Of a DNA stretch of 64,000 nucleotides, positions 53,869-64,000 are shown in pieces. Below the pieces are notes generated by a model. That model worked only from the letters and a program-made list of their open reading frames with translations. It ran no database searches and was not told the DNA's origin. The stretch is from Fibrobacter succinogenes (GTDB taxonomy: Bacteria; Fibrobacterota; Fibrobacteria; Fibrobacterales; Fibrobacteraceae). The first letter of the stretch is position 1. Each line of letters starts with the position of its first letter. Location: the NCBI GenBank assembly GCA_902800345.1, contig CADCDO010000015.1:1-64000 (forward strand). Direction: 5' to 3'. A program made the position numbers and the translations under genes.

Positions 53869-56800
53869 TTTCATCCTTCACGCAGCGGACATACAGATTC
53901 GCATCCTCGGATATGTATTCCCAAACAACCGAATTGTAATTCTTCGGCAAACAAAGATCTTCGTTCTTCAAGACATCTATATCATGCGAAGAATCATAGC
54001 GATGCCATTGAAGCAATTTTGATGTTGGATATCTATTCTTTTCTTCTTTTTCCTTTTGCAATTCACATCCTAAATCATCATAAGCCCCTCCAAATTTTAT
54101 AGAATACGTTTTACCATCATTTGTATAGCCCCAAAAATACGCTTTATGCCCCAAATCACGTGCAGAACCATTTATATAGCCACCCGGAAGCGCAGAAAAG
54201 CCGTAATCATCCGTACCATTGCCATATTCATTTCCCCTTAAATCTTTCCAGTCGCTAGACGATCTGAGCACACGTCCCACAGATAAAGTATCTTTCACAG
54301 TAAAAAACAAAGTCATCCAATCAGTCAGCTTCGGCACATGCCAACCTGTTGGGCAAGCATCCTTAGCACCCTCCCACGAATAAAGGCGACCATATTTAAG
54401 GCACTTTGTCGAATCGAAGCCATAGCAATAACTTTTTTCGGTCTTGTAATTCAAATTCTCCGCCATCCAGGTTTGCTTGCCGATTTTCACGGTCTTGTAA
54501 GATTGCCCGTCACGAGAATCTGTTATCGATCCAATCGCCTTTGAAGAAACCTTTGTTTCTGAATGCATAGAATCACTCCCTCCGGTCGAGAATGACGTGG
54601 CCAAGAATGACGAAGAATCCAATCCCAGCACGGCCTGTGAAACATTTAAAGCAGTGTCCGGGATGACAATTTTTTCCATGTCCTTCACGCAGCGGATAGA
54701 ATACGCTTGATTCTTGTATTCTTCCGAATAAGTCCAATGTACAGCAGAGCCTCGCAGCCAAACGCTACGCCCATGATTCCAAGACGAATACGGGAGTTCT
54801 CTATAATGTCGTCCGCAGTTTCTATCTCTGTAATGTTCAATACTGCCTACCGATGAACTCCAAAAATAAGCCTTATCACCTTTATCTGTATAAGTTGATT
54901 CAAAATACCCCGCAGGGAGTGCAGAAAAGCCATAATCATCCGAACCATTATCACTTATTTGCCACCATCGGGTCGGCATCCAGCCACTCTTTGACCTGAG
55001 CGCATCGCCAGCCGAAGAGGGTCCGCCCGCCATCAAGAACAAATTATCCCATTCCAATTGTGTTGGCAAATGAAAACCTGCTGGGCAAGCATCCTTCGCT
55101 GCTTTCCACGTATAAAGCCTTCCGTATTTAGCACAATTTTCTACACTATCGCCATAACAATAACTGCTGTCGGTTTTATAATTGAGATTCTGAGCCATCC
55201 AAGTTTGTACTCCGATAGCCACCGTTTTGTAAGTTTGACCATCACGAGCATCTGTTATGGAATCACGGACAAGTGAAGAGGGCGACACCTTTTTTACATT
55301 ATTTTTTAGGCAGCGAACGGAAAAGTTTTCAGTTTTATAATTAGCATCAATTTTTGCATGTGCATTCATTCCTGATAAATTCAGGATATAAGCTTCATAG
55401 GAACTATACTCCGTAGAACTCCAAAAAGTCACTTCTTCACTACGACCGGCAGGGATTACCGAGAAACCATAATCATCCGAGCCATTGTCTGAGGCATAAT
55501 AAGCACGCCCCCCCCCCAGCGCAACACAATTAAAAAAAGCCCCTACAACACCCATTCCACCCCAATCACCCATTGCCCTTAGCATTTTGCCAGCTATTTT
55601 TTCACCACCAACAGAAGCAATCAAAGTATCCCAATCCGCTTTCATCGGCAAACGCCAACCCGCAGGGCAAGCATCCACAGCTTCGTTCCATGGATACAGA
55701 CGACCGAATTTAACGCAATTGCTGTCAGCATTTTCATAACAGGAACTCTTTGCCGATTTAAATTTCAAATTTTCCGCTATCCAGGTTTGATTGCCTATCG
55801 TCACCGTTCTATATTTCCGACCGTCTCGTTTATCTTTAAAAGTCCCTTTGACGACATCCGAAGGCGGAACAAAAGATGCAACAAACAACGCCTCCGATGA
55901 AGATGAAATCGCTCCCGCATCATTTTCTCGTCTTGGATGGCGAGCCTGTCGAACCACATCACTCGCCTGTAGAACCGAAGTTCCGTGCGTTTGTTCAACA
56001 TCGTCCTTAACGCAACGAACAGAAAGCCGATTATCATGATTCATGTCAGACCAAACTGCTCGTTCATAGTCCTCCGGCAAGCTGTAATCATGTTCTATTT
56101 TTAAATCGCAACGATTAAAATAACGTTTTTGACGTTCATACTTTTCATTATCATAATCGCCCCCCAATTTCAAATAAAAGAAAAGATTTTCATAATAAGA
56201 CGGAGCTTTGCTAGAACTCCAGAAGTAAGCCTTATAATCTTTATTTTCGAATCCACGCGAAAAATAGCCTGCTGGAAGAGCGGAAAAGCCGAAAGCATCC
56301 GTACCATTACCGAAATTTTTCCCTTTCAAACTTTTCCAACCCCGCTTAGACTTGAGCATTTTACCAGCTAAAAGCGCTCCACCAGCATTAGAAATCAAGG
56401 TATCCCATTCCGCTTTTGTCGGCAAATGCCAACCCGCAGGGCACGCATTCATAGCATCAGCCCATTCATAAAGACTCCCATATTTTGCACAGTTTACGGC
56501 ACGATTATCATAACAGAAACTGTCATCCATTTTGTAATTGAGATTTTGAGCCATCCAAGTCTGCTTGCCGATTTTTACCGTCTTGTAAGATTTACCATTC
56601 CGCGGGTCTGTCATGACCCCCATGATTCGGCGATGCTTACGAACAGTTGCGTTTTTCCCAGAAGTCTTTACTTTTAACGATTTTTCTACGCCCTTATTCC
56701 CATTCTCCTCCCGTCTCTCGTCTTTAATCTCTCGTCTTTCGTCTCTTACACAACGTACCGATTTCAACTCACTTTTGTATTGCTTCGCATAATAAAGTTC

Positions 56801-57421
56801 ACTACCATCCAAAATGAAAGATTCCGCAGTAGGGCACCCATACCCCTCATTTTTTCCATAACATTCTGTTGAGCTCCAAAAACGAAACACTTCACTGGAA
56901 TTACCCCAACCGCTTGCCTTCTTAAAAAACTTGCCCGCAACCTCGTTTCCGCCCAATAGAGAAATCAACCGTTCCCATTCAGACATTGTCGGCAAGTGCC
57001 ATCCCGCAGGACAAATTTCCATGGCATCTTCCCAATCGTAACGACGACCGTATTTAGCACAACTGCGTTTGTCATCACCAAAACACTCGCTATAGGGAGT
57101 TTGAAAGTTAAAATTCTGAGCCATCCAAGTTTGATTGCCAATCGTCATTGTTTTGTATTTCTTTCCATCGCAGCGATCTTTCATAAAGCCGTATTTGATT
57201 TTGACTTTTGACGGAGCCTTTCCGCTACTGGATAACATTTCCGTACTCAGACTACTCGAAGAAAGCTCCGAATCACTAGATGAGAAAGTTTCAATCGCCT
57301 CGCTGCTACTAGACAACATCTTTGCAATATCGCTAGCCTTGCCGTCAGAATCACCGCACGCAACAAGAGCCGCAAATACGCAAAAAACGCCCAAAGGCAA
57401 CAAGGCAACTCGTTTACTCAT
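53855..57421 (-). CDS. Giant FISUMP lipoprotein with five FISUMP domains (1188 aa)
   Basis: Lipobox 'FAALVACGDSDG' anchors Cys22; AAGGA is eight bases before the ATG at 57421. A Ser-rich spacer ('SSSDSELSSSS') precedes five FISUMP domains starting near residues 78, 269, 523, 718 and 964. Each carries the 'DxRDG..Y.TV.IG.QTWMA.NL' opening and the 'CPAGWHLP' core, and ends in 'VRCVKD/LKN'-type strands. Linkers contain translated interspersed repeats ('RDERREIKDERREENG' near 230, 'VVRQARHPRRE' near 487, 'ATSFSTGGSDSMHS' near 940). The end reads 'CVKDEISRK' because the stop lies in a repeat, where other FISUMP proteins stop at 'CVKD'. Probably a surface-displayed array; the function of the domain is unknown. 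Confidence 0.93.
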   Translation of the reverse strand: MSKRVALLPLGVFCVFAALVACGDSDGKASDIAKMLSSSSEAIETFSSSDSELSSSSLSTEMLSSSGKAPSKVKIKYGFMKDRCDGKKYKTMTIGNQTWMAQNFNFQTPYSECFGDDKRSCAKYGRRYDWEDAMEICPAGWHLPTMSEWERLISLLGGNEVAGKFFKKASGWGNSSEVFRFWSSTECYGKNEGYGCPTAESFILDGSELYYAKQYKSELKSVRCVRDERREIKDERREENGNKGVEKSLKVKTSGKNATVRKHRRIMGVMTDPRNGKSYKTVKIGKQTWMAQNLNYKMDDSFCYDNRAVNCAKYGSLYEWADAMNACPAGWHLPTKAEWDTLISNAGGALLAGKMLKSKRGWKSLKGKNFGNGTDAFGFSALPAGYFSRGFENKDYKAYFWSSSKAPSYYENLFFYLKLGGDYDNEKYERQKRYFNRCDLKIEHDYSLPEDYERAVWSDMNHDNRLSVRCVKDDVEQTHGTSVLQASDVVRQARHPRRENDAGAISSSSEALFVASFVPPSDVVKGTFKDKRDGRKYRTVTIGNQTWIAENLKFKSAKSSCYENADSNCVKFGRLYPWNEAVDACPAGWRLPMKADWDTLIASVGGEKIAGKMLRAMGDWGGMGVVGAFFNCVALGGGRAYYASDNGSDDYGFSVIPAGRSEEVTFWSSTEYSSYEAYILNLSGMNAHAKIDANYKTENFSVRCLKNNVKKVSPSSLVRDSITDARDGQTYKTVAIGVQTWMAQNLNYKTDSSYCYGDSVENCAKYGRLYTWKAAKDACPAGFHLPTQLEWDNLFLMAGGPSSAGDALRSKSGWMPTRWWQISDNGSDDYGFSALPAGYFESTYTDKGDKAYFWSSSVGSIEHYRDRNCGRHYRELPYSSWNHGRSVWLRGSAVHWTYSEEYKNQAYSIRCVKDMEKIVIPDTALNVSQAVLGLDSSSFLATSFSTGGSDSMHSETKVSSKAIGSITDSRDGQSYKTVKIGKQTWMAENLNYKTEKSYCYGFDSTKCLKYGRLYSWEGAKDACPTGWHVPKLTDWMTLFFTVKDTLSVGRVLRSSSDWKDLRGNEYGNGTDDYGFSALPGGYINGSARDLGHKAYFWGYTNDGKTYSIKFGGAYDDLGCELQKEKEEKNRYPTSKLLQWHRYDSSHDIDVLKNEDLCLPKNYNSVVWEYISEDANLYVRCVKDEISRK
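56710..56747 (-). repeat. GACGAGAGAC repeat in frame in a FISUMP linker
   Basis: On the minus strand, words of GACGAAAGACGAGAG and AAAGACGAGAGACGGG encode the 'RDERREIKDERREE' linker between domains 1 and 2. The text almost equals the intergenic run at 32167-32199. Confidence 0.8.
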
Positions 57422-57465
57422 GATTTCCATCCTTTATTTAGAACATAATTACAAATTTACCAAAC

Positions 57466-58428
57466 ATGTCGCAAGGATATTTTGGTAAAAAATATTTTTT
57501 GGTTGTTGGGCAATTTCTATTTTTACGCAAGAATGGCAGATTTTGGATTTTTGTCGCACAAATCGAAGGAAACGACGTAGGGCCGTTTGCATTCGTGTGC
57601 ATGCGAAATTTCATTGCGACGGGTATTTTGTTCGGGCTTGCCAACATTTTAGACAAGCTTGGTAAAAATCCAAGGTGCCCCCAAAACAGGGAAGACAAGC
57701 GTAAACTTTGGAAGGCAGGAGTGCTCTGCGGAATTGCACTTTTCTTTGCGATGAACTTGCAACAAACCGGACTTTACCTCGGATGTTCCGCCGGAAAAGC
57801 AGGATTCCTCACCACTTGCTACATCATTTTCGTCCCGATTCTGAGCACTTTTTTCGGCAAGAGGATTTCCCCAAAAATTTGGCTTTGCGTTACCATCACG
57901 GTCATGGGGCTTTACTTGCTCTGCATCAAGGGCGATTTTACCGTCCAGCCATCGGACATTATACTTGTCCTTTGTGCGCTTGCATTTGCGGCACACATTC
58001 TCGTAGTCGGAAAATTCGGTCCACACTTGGACAACGTAAGGCTTTCTGCGATTCAGTTTCTCGTAGTAGCAACACTTTCCATTTTCCCGATGTTCTTTGT
58101 CGATTTGAAAGGGAGCGCCGCAGGATTTGCGACAATTGCCGAAGTCTATAGCAGTTTCAAGCCATGGATTCCGCTTTTGTACGCGGCCATTCTTTCAAGC
58201 TGCGTGGCATTCACATTGCAAATTATCGCGCAAAACAAAATAAGGCCCACCCTAGCATCGCTATTGATGAGCCTTGAATCTGTATTTTCCGTGATTTCTG
58301 GATGGGCTGTTCTGGGAGAACGTTTCACAATTCAAGAAGGAATCGGCTGCATTTTAATGTTTACCGCAGTCATCCTCGCCCAAATCGATTTTAAGCATCG
58401 TGATATAATCAAAAAAGATCGAATATAA
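57466..58428 (+). CDS. DMT/EamA-family transporter with atypical first helix
   Basis: This is an inner-membrane drug/metabolite transporter of the EamA group. From 'FVAQIEGNDVGPFAFVCMRN' onward about nine membrane segments are clear ('AGVLCGIALFFAMNLQQTGL', 'AGFLTTCYIIFVPIL', 'VTITVMGLYLLCIKGDF', and 'LLMSLESVFSVISGWAVLGE' in the second repeat). The first segment, normally a hydrophobic helix with a 'WG..F' turn before 'FVAQ', is replaced by 'GQFLFLRKNGRFWIFVAQ', charged in its middle. This may reflect a compensated frameshift or a wrong start. No ribosome-binding site is visible. It is divergent from the five-domain FISUMP gene across about 45 bp. Substrate unknown. Confidence 0.82.
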   Translation: MSQGYFGKKYFLVVGQFLFLRKNGRFWIFVAQIEGNDVGPFAFVCMRNFIATGILFGLANILDKLGKNPRCPQNREDKRKLWKAGVLCGIALFFAMNLQQTGLYLGCSAGKAGFLTTCYIIFVPILSTFFGKRISPKIWLCVTITVMGLYLLCIKGDFTVQPSDIILVLCALAFAAHILVVGKFGPHLDNVRLSAIQFLVVATLSIFPMFFVDLKGSAAGFATIAEVYSSFKPWIPLLYAAILSSCVAFTLQIIAQNKIRPTLASLLMSLESVFSVISGWAVLGERFTIQEGIGCILMFTAVILAQIDFKHRDIIKKDRI

Positions 58429-58453
58429 ATTTTCTCATCACCCTTCGTCTAAA

Positions 58454-61400
58454 TCAATCTTTCACGCAGCGGACTGAAAATCCATTCGACTTTTGAAATG
58501 CTTTCACATAGGGGCCTTCATTATCCATATTCATAAAACTATCGTATTCCAAATAAGTCGCATAAGCATTACCCAAGATGTACTCCGTAGATCCATTACC
58601 AGAGCTATACGCCTCCGATGTCCAAAAAAACGCCTCATCGTGTAGGTATTCAAAACTTCCAAACCATCGTCCTGCAGGTAGCATAGTAAATCCATAATCA
58701 TCTGTACCATTGCCACTTTCAGACGTTTTACAAGAAAATCTGCCTGCCCAACGGCAGGTGGACCAACCGGACCAATCGCTTCTAGACTTAAGTCTTTTTC
58801 CAGCCGAATGTTCTCCTCCGGCAAAGGCATACAAAGTTTTAAATTCTTCAGCCGTTGGAAGATGAAATCCTTCAGGGCATATACCTCGCACCGGGTAAGA
58901 CGGGTTACAGGATTTACCATCACCACAACCCTTACCATGTTGAGAAAAATCGCCAATACTATCCATCGCAGCTGACCATGTATAAAGGCGGCCGTATGTT
59001 GCGCAATTGTCAGGATTATCCTTGTAACAATAACTGTTTGCCGCTTGAAAATTCAAATTTTCAGACATCCAAGTCTGATAGCCTATAGTCACAATGCCAT
59101 AGATTTTTCCATCGCGAGAGTCCGTAAAGGTTTCTTTGGGCAAAGACGACAAGAACAAGGATTTATCTGAAGATGCAAAAGACGACGAGTCTCCAATACC
59201 AGAAATTTCCGATGCCTCATCTTTAACACAACGGACAGACATGGCCTCATTTCTCTTAACAAAACCTTGGTTAATATTTTCTTGTCCGAAATACAAATTT
59301 AGGTAATACGAATCTTTACCATTAAACCCTGTGGCACCCCAGAAATACGCATCATAGCTTTCGCCAACGTATTTTCCATTTTCATCTTTTTTACCAGCAG
59401 GAAGTGCCGAAAAGTCATAATCATCCGTACCCAGTTTTGCATCGGGCCAATAATTCGCCCAACCAGAAACAGCTTTAAGTTTTCTACCCGCTAAAACAAA
59501 GCCTCCAACAGAAGCGACCAACGCTCGCCATTCTGTTTGCGTTGGCAAGTGCCAACCAGCAGGGCATACACCTTGTATCGGATAAATCGGGAAACTATCC
59601 TCACCTCCCATTGCCTCAGTCCACGTGTAAAGACGACCATATTTAGCGCAATTAAATGGCTTATCTTCGTAACAATAACTATTAGGAGTCTTGAATTTTA
59701 AATTTTCAGCCATCCAAACCTGATTGCCAATAGACACTGTCCTGTAAGTTCGATTGTCACGAGAATCTGTAAAAACATTCTTCCTATTCTGTGCCGGGCT
59801 TTTTTCCTGAGAACTAGTTCGAGTCAAGCGAGACGATTTGGATTTCGCATTCTTGATACAACGAACCGGAGCCGCATTGATTTTATAATCGTAAACTAGT
59901 TTTACACGTTCACTAGAGTAATATGAAACAAAACCAGTCACTCCTTTTTCTCTGACATAATCATCATCATAATCGCCATAGTAGTACAAATTAAGTCCAT
60001 ACGCTTCATTATCACCATGCTCTGTAGAACTCCAAAAATACGTGTGACGTCCAAAAATATCGAAAGCCCCATAACTAAACCGGATGCCAACGGGTAAAGC
60101 AGAAAAGCCATAACCATCAACACCATTCCCGTGCCCATACCAGCCCTCCGTTGATTTAAGCACTTTCCCAGCAGTCAAAGCCCCTCCCACAGAATAAACT
60201 AAAGTATCCCATTCGGTAAGTGAAGGAAGATGCCAACCAACCGGGCACGCTTTCTCAGCACTAGCCCATGTGTAAAGGCGACCATATTTAGCGCAATTTT
60301 CAAGAGAATCGTTGTAGCAGTGACTTTCTGATGAATTATAGTTGAGATTTTCGGCCATCCAAGTTTGGTCACCAATCGTCACAGTCTTGTAAGTTAGTCC
60401 GTCACGAGTATCTGTTAGGAGATTCCCTGCCATCCCCGTCGAACTACGACTATCATCGGGAACAACAGCAGTCTGGGGCGACTGTACCGAATCAGGAATT
60501 ACAGGCTTTTGAACAGAAAATGCCGAAGGAGAGACTATAGAATCCAAGATGCAGCGAACAGAAAAGCCTTTACTTTTTTCATAATCACTGAACTCTATGT
60601 CGTTGTCATCACCAGACAAGATTACGCTTACCGCGTTGTCTGTTCCATGTTCCGTAGCACTCCAAAAGAACGTTGTATACCCTTCTGTATTCCATCGCGA
60701 GTCATCCCATGAGCTTGCAGGGAGCACGGAGAATCCGTATAAATCAGTCCCATTTGTATGACAACAGCAGTTTTCGCACCGAAAATCAATCGTAGATTCC
60801 CCATAAATAGTTTCAGTAATTCCATGATTACACCAACCACTAGATGTCCTAAATTTCAATCCCGCCAAAGAAGGACCTCCTATTGACGAAACAAGAATAT
60901 TCCATTCCTTTTTCGTTGGTAAACGCCAGCCTGCAGGGCAAGCATTTCTCGCCGCAGCCCATTCATAAAGGCGACCATATTTTTCGCACTTACGTGCTTT
61001 ATCATCAAGGCAATGACTATTTTCCATTTTGTAGTTGAGATTTTCCGCCATCCAAGTCTGTGAGCCGATCGTCACCGTCTTATATTTTTTTCCATCTCGA
61101 GAATCCGTAAATAAGCCTTTAACCGTATTCGATGCAGGAATAACAATCAAAGAAGGTACCCCATCAAATTTGCCAGCAGATTTGATCAAGCTATCAGATT
61201 CCATGGATTCATCTTGAACACAACGAACAGAATACGCATAATTCTTTTCGTAGGTGTCAATGCTCGTTTCCCAGTTCCAACGCCTCAATTTCGTGTAATA
61301 TGCTTTACCGGCATCATGCTCTGCAGAAGTCCAATAATATGCATTTTTATTTGAAAAAATATAACCACCATCAAAATGCCGAAAGCCGCCATAACTCGCT

Positions 61401-62494
61401 TCAAAACCAGAAGAATCTACAAAAATTTGATAACCCGCAGAAATCAAAGTATTCCATTCTGTTTGAGTCGGCAAATGAAAGCCATCGGGACAAATTCCTC
61501 GCACCGGATAAATCATGAAATGGCAATCCTTGCCTTTTCCGCATTCCTTACCTGTTGAGGCATAAATTCCCACGCTGTCCATTGCGGCTGACCACGTGTA
61601 AAGCCGCCCATACTTGGCACAATTTTCAGTAGAATCTTTGTAGCAATAACTATTTGGAGTTTCGTAGTTAAGATTTTGGGCCATCCATTTTTGCGAACCG
61701 ATTTGAACGGTTTTGTAAGTTTGACCGTCACGAGAGTCTGTGATAAAATCATTTTGCTGAGGTTCAGAGGGATTTTCACTAGAACTAATCCGAGGAAAGC
61801 TTATCGTGTCGGGAACTTCATCCTTGATACAACGGACTGAAAGCGCACGATTTTTGTTGTCACCAAATAAATCGACATTGTCGGCATTGCAATACATGTA
61901 CATGCTGTAAGCACTGTCAAGAGTATTTTCCGTAGAACTCCAGAAAAAACCGTAATAGCCCTCAATATTATAATCGTCATCCCTATACCTAATTCCTGCA
62001 GGAAGAGCCGCAAAGCCATAACTATCCAACCCATTTCCAACTTTGTTTTCACAATTATTCCAACCACCTGAAGACTTCAACTTTCTACCCGCGGACATTT
62101 GGCCACCCGACGTATAGAATAAAGTAACCAGTTCTGCTTGAGACGGTAAATGCCAACCAGCCGGGCAAGCCTCTTTTGCAGCGTCCCACGTATAAAGTCG
62201 CCCATACTTTACGCAATTTTCTGCATTTTCTCCATAGCAATAACTATTTGGCATCTTATAATTCAGATTCTCGGCCATCCAAGTTTGCTTGCCAATTTTT
62301 ACGGTCTTGTATTTTTGGCAATCGCGAGAATCAAACAGGACATTTTTACTCTTTGCAGATTCTAAAGCAAAAGCATCCGCTGTACAAATACAATTAGAGG
62401 CTTGGTCACGGCCAGTCATACTGCACGCGACAATCATTGCGAGCAACAAAAAACAAATCAGGGATAAAAGGGGAATTCGTTTACGCATAAACAT
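58454..62494 (-). CDS. Giant FISUMP lipoprotein with six FISUMP domains (1346 aa)
   Basis: The signal peptide ends 'LLAMIVACSMTG' (lipidated Cys24). Six FISUMP domains start near residues 50, 248, 458, 690, 905 and 1120, recognised by repeated 'TDSRDG..YKTV.IG.QTWMAENLNY', '.CAKYGRLYTW', 'CPAGWHLPT..EW' and 'FWSSTE' strings. Linkers are Ser/Pro-rich ('SVQKPVIPDSVQSPQ'). Domain 3 has an insertion with a Cys-Cys-Cys-His patch ('RCENCCCHTNGTD'), and domain 6 has an insertion 'TCRWAGRFSCKTSE'. Domains 2 and 6 keep the longer 'GKGC' loop of the single-domain proteins. The protein ends at the standard 'GFSVRCVKD'. Start is at 62494 or 62488; the ribosome-binding site is weak. Confidence 0.93.
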   Translation of the reverse strand: MFMRKRIPLLSLICFLLLAMIVACSMTGRDQASNCICTADAFALESAKSKNVLFDSRDCQKYKTVKIGKQTWMAENLNYKMPNSYCYGENAENCVKYGRLYTWDAAKEACPAGWHLPSQAELVTLFYTSGGQMSAGRKLKSSGGWNNCENKVGNGLDSYGFAALPAGIRYRDDDYNIEGYYGFFWSSTENTLDSAYSMYMYCNADNVDLFGDNKNRALSVRCIKDEVPDTISFPRISSSENPSEPQQNDFITDSRDGQTYKTVQIGSQKWMAQNLNYETPNSYCYKDSTENCAKYGRLYTWSAAMDSVGIYASTGKECGKGKDCHFMIYPVRGICPDGFHLPTQTEWNTLISAGYQIFVDSSGFEASYGGFRHFDGGYIFSNKNAYYWTSAEHDAGKAYYTKLRRWNWETSIDTYEKNYAYSVRCVQDESMESDSLIKSAGKFDGVPSLIVIPASNTVKGLFTDSRDGKKYKTVTIGSQTWMAENLNYKMENSHCLDDKARKCEKYGRLYEWAAARNACPAGWRLPTKKEWNILVSSIGGPSLAGLKFRTSSGWCNHGITETIYGESTIDFRCENCCCHTNGTDLYGFSVLPASSWDDSRWNTEGYTTFFWSATEHGTDNAVSVILSGDDNDIEFSDYEKSKGFSVRCILDSIVSPSAFSVQKPVIPDSVQSPQTAVVPDDSRSSTGMAGNLLTDTRDGLTYKTVTIGDQTWMAENLNYNSSESHCYNDSLENCAKYGRLYTWASAEKACPVGWHLPSLTEWDTLVYSVGGALTAGKVLKSTEGWYGHGNGVDGYGFSALPVGIRFSYGAFDIFGRHTYFWSSTEHGDNEAYGLNLYYYGDYDDDYVREKGVTGFVSYYSSERVKLVYDYKINAAPVRCIKNAKSKSSRLTRTSSQEKSPAQNRKNVFTDSRDNRTYRTVSIGNQVWMAENLKFKTPNSYCYEDKPFNCAKYGRLYTWTEAMGGEDSFPIYPIQGVCPAGWHLPTQTEWRALVASVGGFVLAGRKLKAVSGWANYWPDAKLGTDDYDFSALPAGKKDENGKYVGESYDAYFWGATGFNGKDSYYLNLYFGQENINQGFVKRNEAMSVRCVKDEASEISGIGDSSSFASSDKSLFLSSLPKETFTDSRDGKIYGIVTIGYQTWMSENLNFQAANSYCYKDNPDNCATYGRLYTWSAAMDSIGDFSQHGKGCGDGKSCNPSYPVRGICPEGFHLPTAEEFKTLYAFAGGEHSAGKRLKSRSDWSGWSTCRWAGRFSCKTSESGNGTDDYGFTMLPAGRWFGSFEYLHDEAFFWTSEAYSSGNGSTEYILGNAYATYLEYDSFMNMDNEGPYVKAFQKSNGFSVRCVKD

Positions 62495-62595
62495 TGCTCA
62501 ATATACAAATTTAAGTTCTTCGACTTCATACTACACCAAAGTTTACTTTGAGCCTATAGAAACTTGAAACTTGGCATCACTTCACCTTAGTTGAA

Positions 62596-62670
62596 TTCTA
62601 CTAACCACTAACCACTTCCTACTGCCTAGAAATCACTGGATCCTTCGGGCATTCGCCCTCAGGATGACGT
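62596..62670. repeat. Interspersed-repeat cluster upstream of thiC
   Basis: This cluster runs from CTACTAACCACTAACCACTTC-type words into 'TCACTGGATCC', the hairpin GGGCATTCGCCC (62647-62658) and 'TCAGGATGACG'. It abuts the putative -10 (TATATT at 62682-62687) of the thiC leader. Confidence 0.7.
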
Positions 62671-62689
62671 TGCAAATGTTCTATATTAT

Positions 62690-64000
<1,311 letters not shown>

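Overview
The window looks like a chromosome segment of a Fibrobacter species (F. succinogenes or a close relative), of roughly balanced GC content. Three lineage markers support this. There are 14 copies of the FISUMP domain (the 'Fibrobacter succinogenes major paralogous domain') spread over five lipoproteins. There is a TIGR02147-type regulator, a family described from Fibrobacter. Many secreted enzymes end in a short beta-rich tail with a D/N-x-x-G-(R/K/x) core, resembling type IX secretion (T9SS) sorting domains.

Layout. 1-2.1 kb: the start of glyA, an outer-membrane beta-barrel protein and a YihY-type membrane protein, all minus strand. 2.4-14.9 kb: a rhamnogalacturonan/pectin locus with two PL11 lyases, two CE12-type acetylesterases, a TIGR02147 regulator and a PL1-type pectate lyase lipoprotein whose start overlaps the regulator's end. 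14.9-18 kb: a methyltransferase, two single-domain FISUMP lipoproteins and a Panacea-domain antitoxin with an apparently broken partner gene. 18-24 kb: a UvrA paralogue, a GH18 enzyme overlapping a DUF4832-like secreted protein, and a small membrane protein. 24-39 kb: housekeeping genes (priA, a DUF349 protein, a TsaC/Sua5 enzyme, a VanX-like dipeptidase, a TonB-dependent-receptor-like protein, a nitrilase, a maltokinase, cysE, nth) plus a third FISUMP lipoprotein. 39-40 kb: a DUF3300 protein. 40.3-51.6 kb: a tandem array of six secreted CotH-kinase paralogues. 51.8-53.5 kb: glnS. 53.5-62.5 kb: a decayed toxin-like gene, two giant FISUMP lipoproteins (five and six domains) and a DMT transporter. 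62.6 kb to the end: a TPP riboswitch and thiC.

How the genes work together. The pectin locus carries complementary activities: lyases for the RG-I backbone, esterases that remove acetyl groups, and a pectate lyase for homogalacturonan. The proteins appear to be exported and surface-attached. The same TGTGGACTT box occurs upstream of the first lyase and of the regulator. The CotH array is the most unusual region. Its six genes share a kinase-like core and an almost identical C-terminal tail. Two copies have lost the Asp of the GPPWDF motif, one has a frameshifted signal peptide, and one lacks the first strand after its signal peptide. The array has a duplicated terminator-promoter cassette and patchwork identity that suggests ongoing duplication and gene conversion.

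A second theme is a set of short interspersed repeat 'words': GTAGGAAG runs, GACGAGAGAC/AAAGACG runs, GGATCC...GAGGATGAC, AGCCCAAGCGAAGC, and small perfect hairpins. They fill most intergenic gaps. They also appear in frame inside flexible linkers of coding genes (UvrA paralogue, FISUMP lipoproteins) and supply at least one stop codon. No rRNA, tRNA, CRISPR array or complete insertion sequence was recognised.
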